From contig NZ_SCHN01000021.1 in assembly GCF_004120195.1 (NCBI RefSeq), positions 94 to 64,093 of the forward strand: DNA of 64,000 bases, written 5' to 3'. The position numbers were made by a program, and so were the translations under genes. Each line of letters opens with the position of its first letter. Within the stretch, counting starts at the first letter, position 1. This stretch comes from Enterovibrio baiacu. GTDB lineage: Bacteria > Pseudomonadota > Gammaproteobacteria > Enterobacterales > Vibrionaceae. A model generated the notes under the pieces. That model saw nothing but the letters and a program-made list of their open reading frames with translations. It was not told the DNA's origin and ran no database searches. This document shows positions 19,567 through 28,273 of the stretch, piece after piece.

Positions 19567-21354
19567 GTGCCAACGTCCAATTTATCTTCTCCTCAAAGTA
19601 CGCGTTCTGTTTTGACATGGATTGCGAGCTTTCTTGCGCCTTATCGTTCGCGTGTTATTGGTGCGATCATTTTCCTCATGCTCGGTTCGCTCAGTTGGCT
19701 GGCTTTAGGCCAAGGCGTCAAACTCATCGTCGATGACGGGTTCCTCACGGGCAACGCGTCGCGCCTTGATCAGATGATGCTGGTTATCCTCGCGATTACC
19801 TTTGTCAGCGGTATTGCGACCTTCTTCCGTTTTTACCTCATGAGCTGGTTGGGCGAACGTGTTAGTGCAGATATTCGCATTAAGGTTTACGAGCAGCTCC
19901 TGCATTTATCGCCGACCTTTTACGCCAAAGAACGGACGGGTGAGGTGATCAGTCGCTTTACGGCGGATACGACGTTGTTGCAAACCGTTGTGGGTTCGAG
20001 CTTGTCGATGGCACTGCGCTCGGCTGTGTCGGTGACGGGTGGCTTAATCATGATGGCTGTGACCAGCCTGACGCTGACGGGATTGGTGCTGTTGGCTGTG
20101 CCTGTCGTACTGGTGCCCATTGGTGTATTAGGGCGTAAAGTGCGCCAGTTAGCCAGAGTGAGCCAAGACAAAGTGGCGGATCTTGGCTCGCACGTTGATG
20201 AAACCCTGCATGAAATACGCACGGTTCAATCTTATGGTCATGAAGAAGCCGACTCGGTGCACTTTTCTTCTCGTGTTGAAGCCGTAATGAGCGCAGCGAG
20301 ACTGCGTATTCGTTACCGTGCTTCGCTAATGGCCTCCGTGGTATTGCTCAGTATTGTTGCGATCATTCTCGTGACTTGGGTGGGGGCATTGAACGTGCTG
20401 GATGGCTCGCTAACGGCGGGTCAGCTATCGGCCTTTATGTTTTACGCCTTGCTGGTCGCAGGGGGCGTTGCCACCATCAGTGAAGTGATTGGCGACATTC
20501 AACGCGCAGCCGGTGCAACAGAACGTTTGATTGAGCTGTCCCGCATGCAATCGGATATCCAAGACCCAGAATTGCCTGTTGATTTCCCAGCGCATGCAAA
20601 AGGAAACGTGACGTTTTCTGATGTTTCCTTTACCTACCCGGGCGATGAAAATCTTCCTGTTTTTTCTTCATTGTCGTTTGATATCAAGGCGGGAGAGCGC
20701 GTGGCCTTGGTTGGGCCTAGTGGGGCAGGGAAAAGCTCTGTGTTTACTTTGCTTCAGCGTTTTTTCGATATTCAACAAGGCCAAACCTTGTTAGACGGCG
20801 TGCCGCTAAAAGATATCTCGTTGAAAACGCTCCGCGATCAGTTTGCCTTGGTGCCTCAAGAGTCAGTAATTTTCGCCACCAACGTCTTAGAAAACGTGCG
20901 CTATGGTGCACCTGATGCGAGTGAAGAAAAAGTGATTGAAGCGTGTAAAGCGGCACGTGCTCATGAATTTATTGAAGCCTTACCACACGGCTACCATACA
21001 GAGTTGGGCGAGCGTGGTGTGCGCTTGTCAGGCGGGCAGAAACAGCGCATTTCTATCGCACGCGCCATTTTGGCAGATCGTCCGATTTTGCTGCTGGATG
21101 AAGCAACCAGCGCATTGGATGCCGTGAGTGAGCATCAAGTAAAACAAGCGCTGGATACCTTGATGGAAGGGAAAACCTCGTTAGTGATTGCTCACCGACT
21201 GGCAACAGTCGTGAATGCTGACCGAATTTTGGTGCTTGATGATGGCCAATTAGTGGCAAGTGGTTCTCATCAAGAATTAATGGAAACGAGTGCTTTGTAT
21301 CGAGAGTTCGCTTCATTGCAACTTGTTGCCTCCGAAGGTGGATTGGCAAAATAG
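19567..21354 (+). CDS. ABC exporter, fused membrane and ATPase domains
   Basis: A 595-residue half-transporter of the MsbA/LmrA type. The N-terminal six-helix membrane domain covers about residues 20-320. The ATPase domain carries Walker A GPSGAGKSS from residue 383, the Q-loop LVPQESVIFA, the signature RLSGGQKQR, Walker B ILLLDEATSALD and the H-loop IAHRLAT. It starts at GTG with AGAAAGGA upstream. Such exporters act as dimers and move lipids or drugs; the substrate is unknown and no adhesin or toxin gene is nearby. Confidence 0.92.
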   Translation: MPTSNLSSPQSTRSVLTWIASFLAPYRSRVIGAIIFLMLGSLSWLALGQGVKLIVDDGFLTGNASRLDQMMLVILAITFVSGIATFFRFYLMSWLGERVSADIRIKVYEQLLHLSPTFYAKERTGEVISRFTADTTLLQTVVGSSLSMALRSAVSVTGGLIMMAVTSLTLTGLVLLAVPVVLVPIGVLGRKVRQLARVSQDKVADLGSHVDETLHEIRTVQSYGHEEADSVHFSSRVEAVMSAARLRIRYRASLMASVVLLSIVAIILVTWVGALNVLDGSLTAGQLSAFMFYALLVAGGVATISEVIGDIQRAAGATERLIELSRMQSDIQDPELPVDFPAHAKGNVTFSDVSFTYPGDENLPVFSSLSFDIKAGERVALVGPSGAGKSSVFTLLQRFFDIQQGQTLLDGVPLKDISLKTLRDQFALVPQESVIFATNVLENVRYGAPDASEEKVIEACKAARAHEFIEALPHGYHTELGERGVRLSGGQKQRISIARAILADRPILLLDEATSALDAVSEHQVKQALDTLMEGKTSLVIAHRLATVVNADRILVLDDGQLVASGSHQELMETSALYREFASLQLVASEGGLAK

Positions 21355-21570
21355 CGTGGTGATTGCCGCTGTGCGCATTGCGAGTGAGGAAAATGTATAT
21401 TTTCGAGGATGTTCTCGTAGCGAGATATGCATTCAAGTGCGTTTTGGTGACTTTGTTGTACCGTGTTGAGTCTGATGGTGTAGCGAAGGGCGGGTAGCGT
21501 TGGAGTATTCCAAGGTTGCTTGAAGAAAAGCTGTCCACAAAACGTATAGAAAAATCACAAGGAAAGTAAC

Positions 21571-21729
21571 ATGAAGAAAATGTTCGCGATGTTAGCGGTC
21601 GTATTTTTTGTCGCAGGTTGTTCGCCAGAAGTTGGCAGTGATGATTGGTGCAAAGAACTAAAAGAAAAGCCAAAGGGTGATTGGTCAACTAACGAAGCAA
21701 CAGATTTCGCTAAGCACTGTGTGTTCTAA
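21571..21729 (+). CDS. Small DUF3012-type lipoprotein
   Basis: A 52-residue lipoprotein: signal peptide with lipobox VAGC (lipidated Cys17), then a short mature part with SDDWCKELKEKPKGDWSTNE and ending in KHCVF. The second and third cysteines (27 and 50) may pair. It resembles the DUF3012 family of small vibrio lipoproteins, whose function is unknown. AAGGAAAG precedes the ATG and a strong terminator follows, supporting a real gene despite its size. Confidence 0.82.
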   Translation: MKKMFAMLAVVFFVAGCSPEVGSDDWCKELKEKPKGDWSTNEATDFAKHCVF

Positions 21730-21749
21730 GCGTAATGTTTTCAGCATTT

Positions 21750-21779
21750 AAAAAGGTAGGGTTTGCGCCCTACCTTTTT
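21750..21779. terminator. Bidirectional terminator, small lipoprotein / deoD
   Basis: Twelve-base stem AAAAAGGTAGGG / CCCTACCTTTTT with a six-base loop. It can end the small lipoprotein gene on the plus strand and deoD on the minus strand. Confidence 0.9.
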
Positions 21780-21812
21780 TCTTTTCTGGTTCTCTGAAAA
21801 ATCGAAATCAGG

Positions 21813-22523
21813 TTACAGAGAAACCGCCGTGTCTAGCGCCAAATCAATCATGTCGTTTAGCGTGGTCACGCGATCTTCCGCACTTAACCCTTCGTGACGA
21901 ATAATGTGGTCTGTCACCGTACATATCGCCAGTGCGCGAACACCGAATTCAGCCGCCAAGCTATACAAGGCGCTCACTTCCATTTCCACACCATATACGC
22001 CGTATTTCGCAAGCAGAGGATAGAAATCTTCATCAGGGCGGTAGAACATATCTGAAGAGAAAACGTTACCGACTTTGGTAGACAGCTGCTTTTCTTTCGC
22101 TAAATCAACTGCTGTGCGCAGCATGTCGAAGTTAGCCAGCGCTGCGAAGTCATGGTCGCGCAGGCGGGTACGGTTCATTTTAGAATCGGTCGATGCACCC
22201 ATGGCGATCACCAAGTCCATCAATTGAACGTCGTCATGGATCGCACCACAACTACCAATACGGATAAGGTTCTTCACGCCGTAATGGTTGATCAACTCAT
22301 GGATATAGATAGACGCAGATGGTGCGCCCATGCCATGGCCCATGACAGACAGCTTTTTGCCTTTGTAGAAGCCAGTGAAACCTAGCATGCCGCGAACATC
22401 TGTTACTTGAACAGCATCTTGAAGGAAGTTCTCAGCAATGTATTTCGCACGTTGCGGATCGCCCGGCATTAGGATGGTTTCTGCAAAATCGCCTGGGTTG
22501 GCATTGATGTGTGGTGTTGCCAT
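21813..22523 (-). CDS. deoD: Purine nucleoside phosphorylase DeoD-type
   Basis: A 236-residue hexameric enzyme that splits purine (deoxy)nucleosides with phosphate to free base and (deoxy)ribose-1-phosphate. Visible are [20 protein letters not shown] at the N-terminus, [43 protein letters not shown] and [16 protein letters not shown]. The start has AGGAG on the minus strand; a longer frame 31 codons upstream would run across the palindromic operator. It is divergent from the Crp-type regulator and shares an operator motif with nupC, forming a salvage unit. Confidence 0.95.
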   Translation of the reverse strand: MATPHINANPGDFAETILMPGDPQRAKYIAENFLQDAVQVTDVRGMLGFTGFYKGKKLSVMGHGMGAPSASIYIHELINHYGVKNLIRIGSCGAIHDDVQLMDLVIAMGASTDSKMNRTRLRDHDFAALANFDMLRTAVDLAKEKQLSTKVGNVFSSDMFYRPDEDFYPLLAKYGVYGVEMEVSALYSLAAEFGVRALAICTVTDHIIRHEGLSAEDRVTTLNDMIDLALDTAVSL

Positions 22524-22586
22524 TTTAACTCCTAAAAGATAATGTTGTGCCGCGCTCACTCTAGGGGCTAGAGCGCCACATAAAAA

Positions 22587-22598
22587 GGACACTTGTCC
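22587..22598. promoter_or_regulatory. Operator GGACA-N2-TGTCC between deoD and the Crp-type gene
   Basis: AAAAAGGACACTTGTCC: a perfect 5+2+5 palindrome preceded by A5. The same sequence, with the two central bases as their reverse complement, recurs before nupC. It is 64 bases upstream of the deoD start codon and 93 bases before the regulator start, where a divergent promoter is expected. Confidence 0.72.
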
Positions 22599-22690
22599 GT
22601 ATCCAAACCTATCCATGCCACAAAATGGAGCTTTGCTTTAGAGACTCACGGAAAAGAGTCATTCATGGTCAATGATGAATCTTTTACCTT

Positions 22691-23338
22691 ATGTCTTTGC
22701 AGGCTCAATCTTCGCTTTATCAAACCCTTTTGGCATTGCCTTGTTGTCGACCTTTTAGGTTTCATGTTGGCGAAACTTTTCTCACTCAAGGGGAAACGAG
22801 CCATTCGCTGTATTTGGTGAATGACTGTGATTTCTCGGTGTCGTATCTCACCCCGACAGGGAAGCGTTATATCGTCAGTTCACAGAAGGGATTTACTGGC
22901 GTCTTAGGGGAGATGGAAGTGTGTCGACCTGAAGGACGTTACGTCTTTTCGGTGACCGCGTTATCGTCTGGCAATGGTTTTCAGATCAGTCGCCAAAAAC
23001 TGATTGAAGCGTTGGCGGCAGACCCCAACTTGGCGTTGACCTTTATTCAGTTGGTCTCGGCGCGGTATGAAGAGTCCATTGGTCATACGTTGAACAATCT
23101 GCTGTATAGCCTGCGTTTTAATATCATTCGTCATTTGCTGAAAAAATCAGAATCAGCGAAAGGGGATTGGTTCGAGTTTAAAACCAACCAGCATGCGGGT
23201 GAGCTAGGGTCGACACCTCGGGCGTTTCGCCGCGTCATGAAAGACTTGGTGGACGAAGGCGTCATCGACAAAAAGCGTACCTCTTATCGAGTGGCAATGC
23301 CTGACGCGCTAACGGCAGAGCTTGAGGCTGTGAATTAG
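22691..23338 (+). CDS. Crp/Fnr-family regulator, YeiL-like
   Basis: A 215-residue protein. The N-terminal half is a cyclic-nucleotide-type beta-roll (about residues 20-115, GETFLTQGETSHSLYLV). The C-terminal helix-turn-helix (about 150-200) has HAGELGSTPRAFRRVMKDL. Four cysteines (18, 19, 46, 78) lie in the sensor half, which could hold an iron-sulfur cluster or act as a thiol switch (inference). E. coli YeiL, a similar-length Crp/Fnr protein, also lies beside nucleoside uptake and hydrolase genes. The position between deoD and nupC, each with the same operator, suggests it regulates nucleoside use. Ribosome binding site is weak. Confidence 0.8.
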   Translation: MSLQAQSSLYQTLLALPCCRPFRFHVGETFLTQGETSHSLYLVNDCDFSVSYLTPTGKRYIVSSQKGFTGVLGEMEVCRPEGRYVFSVTALSSGNGFQISRQKLIEALAADPNLALTFIQLVSARYEESIGHTLNNLLYSLRFNIIRHLLKKSESAKGDWFEFKTNQHAGELGSTPRAFRRVMKDLVDEGVIDKKRTSYRVAMPDALTAELEAVN

Positions 23339-23417
23339 CAAACGTTTACGTAATTAATGACAACCCTCTCAGTTTCTCACTTATCTTCGCGGTTTCTGGC
23401 GAAGCAATAGCCAAAAA

Positions 23418-23429
23418 GGACAAGTGTCC
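23418..23429. promoter_or_regulatory. Operator GGACA-N2-TGTCC before nupC
   Basis: AAAAAGGACAAGTGTCC, matching the deoD-side operator in both arms and in the preceding A5. It is 103 bases before the nupC ATG. The two matches, 831 bp apart and both beside the Crp-type gene, support one regulator for both transcripts. Confidence 0.72.
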
Positions 23430-23532
23430 TTCTTTTCAATCTGCGCCAGCGTTACAAACCCGCTGGCTGCAGCACACCTTTTGTGTTCTGCCTTTTTCGC
23501 TTCCTGTCCGCACTTTAGAGAGAACGCAGTTT

Positions 23533-24765
23533 ATGAGCATTTTGATGAGTCTCATTGGTATGGCATCCCTGATCGGTATTGCCATTTTGCTTTCCAACAA
23601 TCGCAAGAAAATTAATGTTCGTACCGTTGCTGGAGCGTTAGCCATTCAAGTCGCCTTTGGTGCCTTTGTGATGTATGTGCCGTTTGGACAGGCCATGTTG
23701 CAAGGCATCGCAAATGGCGTAGGCAGTGTTATCAATTACGCGAACGACGGTCTGAGTTTTACCTTCGGTGATTTGGCTAACTATAAAGTGGGCTTTGTTT
23801 TTGTCATCAATGTGCTTTGCGTTGTTATCTTTATCTCTGCGCTGATCTCTGTGTTGTACTACCTCAAAATCATGCAGAAAGTGATTGCGATTATCGGTGG
23901 TGCGCTACAAAAAGTGCTGGGCACGAGCCATGCTGAATCTATGTCAGCAACGGCTAACATCTTTGTCGGTCCAATCGAAGCACCTTCGCTGGTTCGTCCG
24001 TTTGTACCAAGCATGACGCGCTCTGAATTGTTTGCGGTGATGGCTGGTGGCCTTGCATCGGTCGCAGGCGGCACCATGGTGGGCTACATCAATCTCGGTA
24101 TTGATGTGAAATACATTCTGACGGCATGTTTTATGACAGCACCTGCAGGTTTGTTGTTTGCGAAACTCATGTACCCAGAAACGGATACGCCGAAGAAGAA
24201 CCTCGATAAGATCATCGAGAAAAGTGAAGACCAACCTGATTCATTACTTGATGCGATCACGCAAGGGTCGATGATTGGCCTTCAACAAGTGGCGTGTGTG
24301 ACAGCGTTATTGATTTCCTTTGTTGCACTGACGGCATTGCTTAACGGTATCATCGGTAGCCTTGCTGCGCTGGTGGGCTTTGAAGGTGTGACGGTGCAAT
24401 TGTTGGTGGGTTACTTGTTATCACCGCTAGCATTTTTATTGGGTGTGCCATGGGATGAGGCAGTCACAGCGGCTTCGTTGATTGGTCAGAAGATCGTGAT
24501 TAACGAATTCGTGGCTTATGTGAGCTTCCTTGATGTGGCTGACCAGCTTTCTGATAAAACCCAAGCCATCATTATTTTCGCATTGTGTGGTTTTGCGAAC
24601 ATCGGTTCATTGGCCATGGTGATTGGCGGACTCAGCGCCATGTGCCCGGATCGCCGCAAAGAGTTGAGCAAGATTGGTGGTCGAGCGCTTATCGCCGCGA
24701 TTTTGGCGAACTTGATGAGCGGTACCGTGGCTGGTTTGTTGGTGTCCATCGGCGGGTATCTCTAA
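23533..24765 (+). CDS. nupC: Concentrative nucleoside transporter NupC-type
   Basis: A 410-residue membrane protein of the CNT family that imports nucleosides with H+ or Na+. Visible are the N-terminal three helices, the conserved SATANIFVGPIEAPSLVRP (family motif GQTEAP/GxxEAP region), GTMVGYINLG and the C-terminal ALCGFANIGSLAMVIGGLS with the FANxxS motif typical of the family. GAGAGAACGCAG precedes the ATG. It is downstream of the Crp-type regulator and its operator and ends at a strong terminator. Confidence 0.93.
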   Translation: MSILMSLIGMASLIGIAILLSNNRKKINVRTVAGALAIQVAFGAFVMYVPFGQAMLQGIANGVGSVINYANDGLSFTFGDLANYKVGFVFVINVLCVVIFISALISVLYYLKIMQKVIAIIGGALQKVLGTSHAESMSATANIFVGPIEAPSLVRPFVPSMTRSELFAVMAGGLASVAGGTMVGYINLGIDVKYILTACFMTAPAGLLFAKLMYPETDTPKKNLDKIIEKSEDQPDSLLDAITQGSMIGLQQVACVTALLISFVALTALLNGIIGSLAALVGFEGVTVQLLVGYLLSPLAFLLGVPWDEAVTAASLIGQKIVINEFVAYVSFLDVADQLSDKTQAIIIFALCGFANIGSLAMVIGGLSAMCPDRRKELSKIGGRALIAAILANLMSGTVAGLLVSIGGYL

Positions 24766-24796
24766 CGCTACTTGTTCTCTAACCGCGAGAATAAAG

Positions 24797-24819
24797 AAAA
24801 GCGAGCATTGCTCGCTTTT
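24797..24819. terminator. Terminator after nupC
   Basis: Ten-base stem AAAAGCGAGC / GCTCGCTTTT with an ATT loop, 31 bases after the nupC stop. Confidence 0.88.
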
Positions 24820-24978
24820 CTGCGTTTAGGGAGGGAGAAAAGAATACGCCTTCCGATGCTTATTACCTACTTGATGATAATTCCAACACTAAATGTGCAA
24901 AGAGGTGATCGTGATTGCGGTTAGCCGCGTTACAACCTAGAACCGTGTCACCCCATGACACAGATTTAGGAGGCGAGA

Positions 24979-26418
24979 ATGTCAGAACTCGCGATAGACC
25001 TTGCTCGGATACAATTCGCGTTCACTGTGTCCTTTCACATCATCTTCCCTGCCTTTTCCATTGGGCTTGCCAGTTACATTACTGTGCTTGAAGCGCTGCA
25101 CCTAAAAACACGTGATCACCAATACCTCGAACTCTCAAAATATTGGACCAAGATTTTCGCGGTGACGTTCGGTATGGGCGTGGTCAGCGGTATTGTCATG
25201 AGCTATCAATTTGGCACCAACTGGGGCGTATTTTCTGACAAAACCGGCCCTGTACTCGGCCCCTTAATGGGGTATGAAGTGCTGACGGCATTCTTCTTGG
25301 AAGCTGGCTTTCTCGGCATCATGTTGTTTGGTCGAAACCGGGTGGGGGAAAATTTGCACTTTCTCGCAACCGCCACTGTGGCTTTCGGCACCTTGCTCTC
25401 AGCAACTTGGATTTTAGCGGTAAACAGTTGGATGCAAACGCCGGCAGGTTTTGCTTACAACGAATTGGGGCAATTCGTCGTCACCTCATGGTTCGAGGTG
25501 ATATTCAACCCCTCTTTCCCATATCGTCTGGTTCACATGGTCATTGCGGCATATTTGACGACGGCGTTTGTGGTCGCGGGGGTGGGAGCGTGGCATCTAC
25601 TGAGAGCGCCGCACAATCAGCTTGCCCGAATCAGCTTTTCCATGGGGATGTGGATGGCGATTTTGGTCACACCAATCCAAATCGTTGCGGGCGACCTTCA
25701 CGGCCTTAACACCCTTGAGCATCAACCCATGAAGGTGGCAGCGATGGAAGGGCATTTCGAAACACAAAAAGGGGCGCCGCTGATCCTGTTTGGCATCCCT
25801 AATGAAGAAACAGAAACCATCGACTACAAAGTCGCTATTCCTTACCTCGGCAGCCTTATCCTGACACACAAGATCGATGGCGAAATAAAAGGGCTTGATG
25901 CTGTGCCCAAAGAGGAAAGGCCGCCTGTGGCCATCGTTTTTTGGAGCTTTCGTATCATGGTGGCGATCGGGTTTCTTATGTTAGCCATCGGTTTAATTTC
26001 CGTGTGGCTACGACGCAAGAAAACCCTCTACGAAACGCCTTGGTTTTTGAAGCTCTGTGTGTGGAGTGCGCCGTGTGGGTTTGTTGCGATATTGTCAGGC
26101 TGGATCACCACAGAAGTGGGGCGTCAACCCTATACCGTCTATGGCTTGCTCACAACGGCCGAATCCGTGTCCCCGATTGATGCCAGCGCCGTTGGCGCAT
26201 CTTTGGCTGTGTTCGTGGTGGTATATTTCGCCATATTTGGTGCGGGTATCTATTACTTGCTCAAGCTTATGCGCAAATCCCCAAGCAAATATGAACAAGA
26301 TATGGATGTACGCGTGGTGACAAGGCTGTCGCACGGCCAGTTAGGCAAGGACAAAAACGGCAACCCTGTCGTTGCTCCACTGGGGCCAGAGGATCCTCAA
26401 TCAGGGGAGGAGAGATAA
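24979..26418 (+). CDS. cioA: Cytochrome bd-type quinol oxidase subunit I, cyanide-insensitive (CIO) type
   Basis: A 479-residue CydA-family haem protein that oxidises ubiquinol at the periplasmic face and reduces O2. Visible are ARIQFAFTVSFHIIFPAFSIG with the haem-ligand His, FQFGTNWG-like [23 protein letters not shown] and WITTEVGRQPY, all typical of subunit I. The Q-loop is short compared with the 528-residue CydA encoded 5 kb downstream, which marks the CIO/short-Q-loop class. GGAGGCGAGA precedes the ATG. It overlaps cioB by one base (TAATG) and is followed by a DUF2474 small subunit gene. Confidence 0.92.
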   Translation: MSELAIDLARIQFAFTVSFHIIFPAFSIGLASYITVLEALHLKTRDHQYLELSKYWTKIFAVTFGMGVVSGIVMSYQFGTNWGVFSDKTGPVLGPLMGYEVLTAFFLEAGFLGIMLFGRNRVGENLHFLATATVAFGTLLSATWILAVNSWMQTPAGFAYNELGQFVVTSWFEVIFNPSFPYRLVHMVIAAYLTTAFVVAGVGAWHLLRAPHNQLARISFSMGMWMAILVTPIQIVAGDLHGLNTLEHQPMKVAAMEGHFETQKGAPLILFGIPNEETETIDYKVAIPYLGSLILTHKIDGEIKGLDAVPKEERPPVAIVFWSFRIMVAIGFLMLAIGLISVWLRRKKTLYETPWFLKLCVWSAPCGFVAILSGWITTEVGRQPYTVYGLLTTAESVSPIDASAVGASLAVFVVVYFAIFGAGIYYLLKLMRKSPSKYEQDMDVRVVTRLSHGQLGKDKNGNPVVAPLGPEDPQSGEER

Positions 26419-27416
26419 TGGACTATGCATTGCTTTGGGCGGGCATTATCGCCATTGCTGTTCTTCTCTACGTCATTTTAGATGGGTTCGATTTGGGAGT
26501 GGGCATCTTGTTTCCCTCGTTGAACGATGCAGAGAAAGACGCCGCCATGAATTCCATTGCACCGATCTGGGATGGCAACGAAACCTGGTTAGTCTTGGGG
26601 GGCGGCGGCCTGTTTGCCGTGTTTCCCCTCGCGTACTCCGTCATCATGCCTGCCGTGTATGCGCCCATCATTGCCATGTTGATAGGGCTCATTTTCCGCG
26701 GCGTGGCGTTTGAATATCGCTATCGCACCAAAGCTGGGCGCTATTTGTGGGATTGGTCGTTTTTTGGCGGCTCACTCGTGGCGACTTTTTCTCAAGGAAT
26801 GATACTCGGTGCACTGTTGCAGGGGATCAGTGTCGAGGGAAGGCAATACGCAGGCGGTTGGTTTGATTGGCTCACGCCATTTACCGTGTTTTGCGGTATC
26901 GCCGTGACGTTTGGTTATACCTTGCTGGGCGGGTGCTGGTTGCTGATCAAAACGTCAGGGTCTATTGAACAAAAGCTCTATGCGCGGTGTAAGAAACTGA
27001 CCTTGGCATTTCTGGGTTCGGTCGGGTTGGTCAGTATTTGGCTCCCGTTTATCTCTCAAGAGATCGCTGCTCGATGGTTTACGTTCCCTAACGCAGCGGT
27101 GTTCTTTCTTATCCCCATCATCTCAGCGTTTGCCGCGTTTAAGTTGTGGCGCTCGCTGCACAGCGAAAAACCACTCAGCGCCTACTGTTGGACCTTGGTC
27201 ATTTACCTCATGGCATTCGCAGGTTTTGCCATCAGTATCTTCCCGTACATGGTGCCAAGGGCCTTTACGTTATGGGAGGCAGCAGCGCCACAAAATAGCC
27301 TCAAGTTCTTGTTTGCTGGCGCGGCGTTTTTGCTGCCCATTATCATGATATATACCGCGTATTCGTACTGGGTGTTCCGTGGAAAAGTGAAAGCAGACGA
27401 GGGATACCATGAGTAA
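26418..27416 (+). CDS. cioB: Cytochrome bd-type oxidase subunit II, CIO type
   Basis: A 332-residue polytopic CydB-family protein that partners subunit I. Visible are the N-terminal LDGFDLGVGILFP, NSIAPIWDGNETWLVLGGGGL and the long series of hydrophobic helices. GGAGGAGAGA lies within the end of cioA. It is shorter than the 378-residue CydB encoded further downstream, as expected for the CIO class. It overlaps the next small gene by eight bases. Confidence 0.93.
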   Translation: MDYALLWAGIIAIAVLLYVILDGFDLGVGILFPSLNDAEKDAAMNSIAPIWDGNETWLVLGGGGLFAVFPLAYSVIMPAVYAPIIAMLIGLIFRGVAFEYRYRTKAGRYLWDWSFFGGSLVATFSQGMILGALLQGISVEGRQYAGGWFDWLTPFTVFCGIAVTFGYTLLGGCWLLIKTSGSIEQKLYARCKKLTLAFLGSVGLVSIWLPFISQEIAARWFTFPNAAVFFLIPIISAFAAFKLWRSLHSEKPLSAYCWTLVIYLMAFAGFAISIFPYMVPRAFTLWEAAAPQNSLKFLFAGAAFLLPIIMIYTAYSYWVFRGKVKADEGYHE

Positions 27417-27528
27417 ACAAACAACCTCATTGCTTTGGTTTATCGGCTTATGGCTGGTGGGGGTCGCCAGTGTTTCTCTGCTGGCTTACTTCATCAAGTG
27501 GACAATGCGACTGGTGAATTTGGCTTGA
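27409..27528 (+). CDS. DUF2474-type small membrane subunit of the CIO oxidase
   Basis: A 39-residue protein (MSKQTTSLLWFIGLWLVGVA...) with one transmembrane helix (about residues 8-28) and a basic tail. Small DUF2474 proteins regularly follow CIO-type cydAB genes and play a role like CydX. The start lies inside the end of cioB (eight-base overlap), typical of translational coupling. The match is based on size, context and the single helix. Confidence 0.75.
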   Translation: MSKQTTSLLWFIGLWLVGVASVSLLAYFIKWTMRLVNLA

Positions 27529-27563
27529 TCGCGCTGGCATTTCTGTTGGCGCTTGGGGATTAA

Positions 27564-27583
27564 AACTGGATATCTATCCAGTT
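27564..27583. promoter_or_regulatory. LexA (SOS) box of ruvAB
   Basis: AACTGGATATCTATCCAGTT, a perfect dyad that contains CTG-N10-CAG. The 16-base core CTGGATATCTATCCAG is, as I recall it, the same as the known SOS box of the E. coli ruvAB operon. It lies 47 bases before the ruvA start and is followed by a T-rich stretch that could be the -10 region. It could be mistaken for a terminator of the CIO operon, but the LexA match explains it better. Confidence 0.85.
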
Positions 27584-27630
27584 GTTTATTATTCTAACGG
27601 CAATTAACACCAAAAATACGAGTCCACACT

Positions 27631-28260
27631 GTGATTGGTCGATTACGCGGAATCCTGCTTGAAAAACAACCCCCTGAAATCCTTTTAGAAGTAAACGGCA
27701 TTGGCTATGAAGTCAGTATGCCGATGAGTTGCTTCTATGAACTTCCAGACGCAGGGGAAGAAGCCATTGTTTATACCCATTTCGTGGTGCGCGAAGATGC
27801 GCAACTGCTCTATGGTTTTAATACAACGGTTGAACGTGCGTTGTTCCGCGAAGTGATCAAAGCAAACGGTGTTGGGCCTAAATTGGGTCTTGCCATTTTG
27901 TCTGGTATGACAGCGACCCAGTTCGTTGACAGTGTTGAGCGTGAAGACGTCTCGACCTTGGTGAAAATCCCCGGTGTCGGTAAGAAAACGGCTGAGCGCT
28001 TGGTGATTGAAATGCGTGACCGTTTGAAGAACTGGCATGCCTTTGATTTGCTCACCCCGCATGCGGATGCAGCTGCGCGTCGTGACAGCAGCACAAGCAC
28101 TGTGGTAGCGGCGTCAACAAACCCGAAAGATGAAGCCATGAGTGCGTTGATTGCGCTTGGCTACAAGGCTGCTCAAGCCGAGAAAGTCGTGAAGCAAGTC
28201 GCTCACGATGGCATGACCAGCGAAGCCATCATCCGTGACGCACTGCGTTCGATGGTGTAA
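27631..28260 (+). CDS. ruvA: Holliday junction branch-migration protein RuvA
   Basis: A 209-residue protein that binds four-way DNA junctions as a tetramer and guides RuvB. Visible are [35 protein letters not shown] (first helix-hairpin-helix), [20 protein letters not shown] (second) and the C-terminal three-helix domain that contacts RuvB ([18 protein letters not shown]). It starts at GTG. The LexA box upstream shows SOS control; ruvB follows after 13 bases. Confidence 0.97.
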   Translation: MIGRLRGILLEKQPPEILLEVNGIGYEVSMPMSCFYELPDAGEEAIVYTHFVVREDAQLLYGFNTTVERALFREVIKANGVGPKLGLAILSGMTATQFVDSVEREDVSTLVKIPGVGKKTAERLVIEMRDRLKNWHAFDLLTPHADAAARRDSSTSTVVAASTNPKDEAMSALIALGYKAAQAEKVVKQVAHDGMTSEAIIRDALRSMV

Positions 28261-28273
28261 TGGAGCCGATGAG

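Noticed and set aside
22524-22616. Longer DeoD start
   Set aside because: The extension crosses the palindromic operator and lacks a ribosome binding site, while the ATG giving MATPHINA has AGGAG.
27564-27583. Terminator of the CIO oxidase operon
   Set aside because: The dyad does form a hairpin with a T-rich tail, but its exact match to the known ruvAB SOS box and its place before ruvA make LexA binding the better reading.
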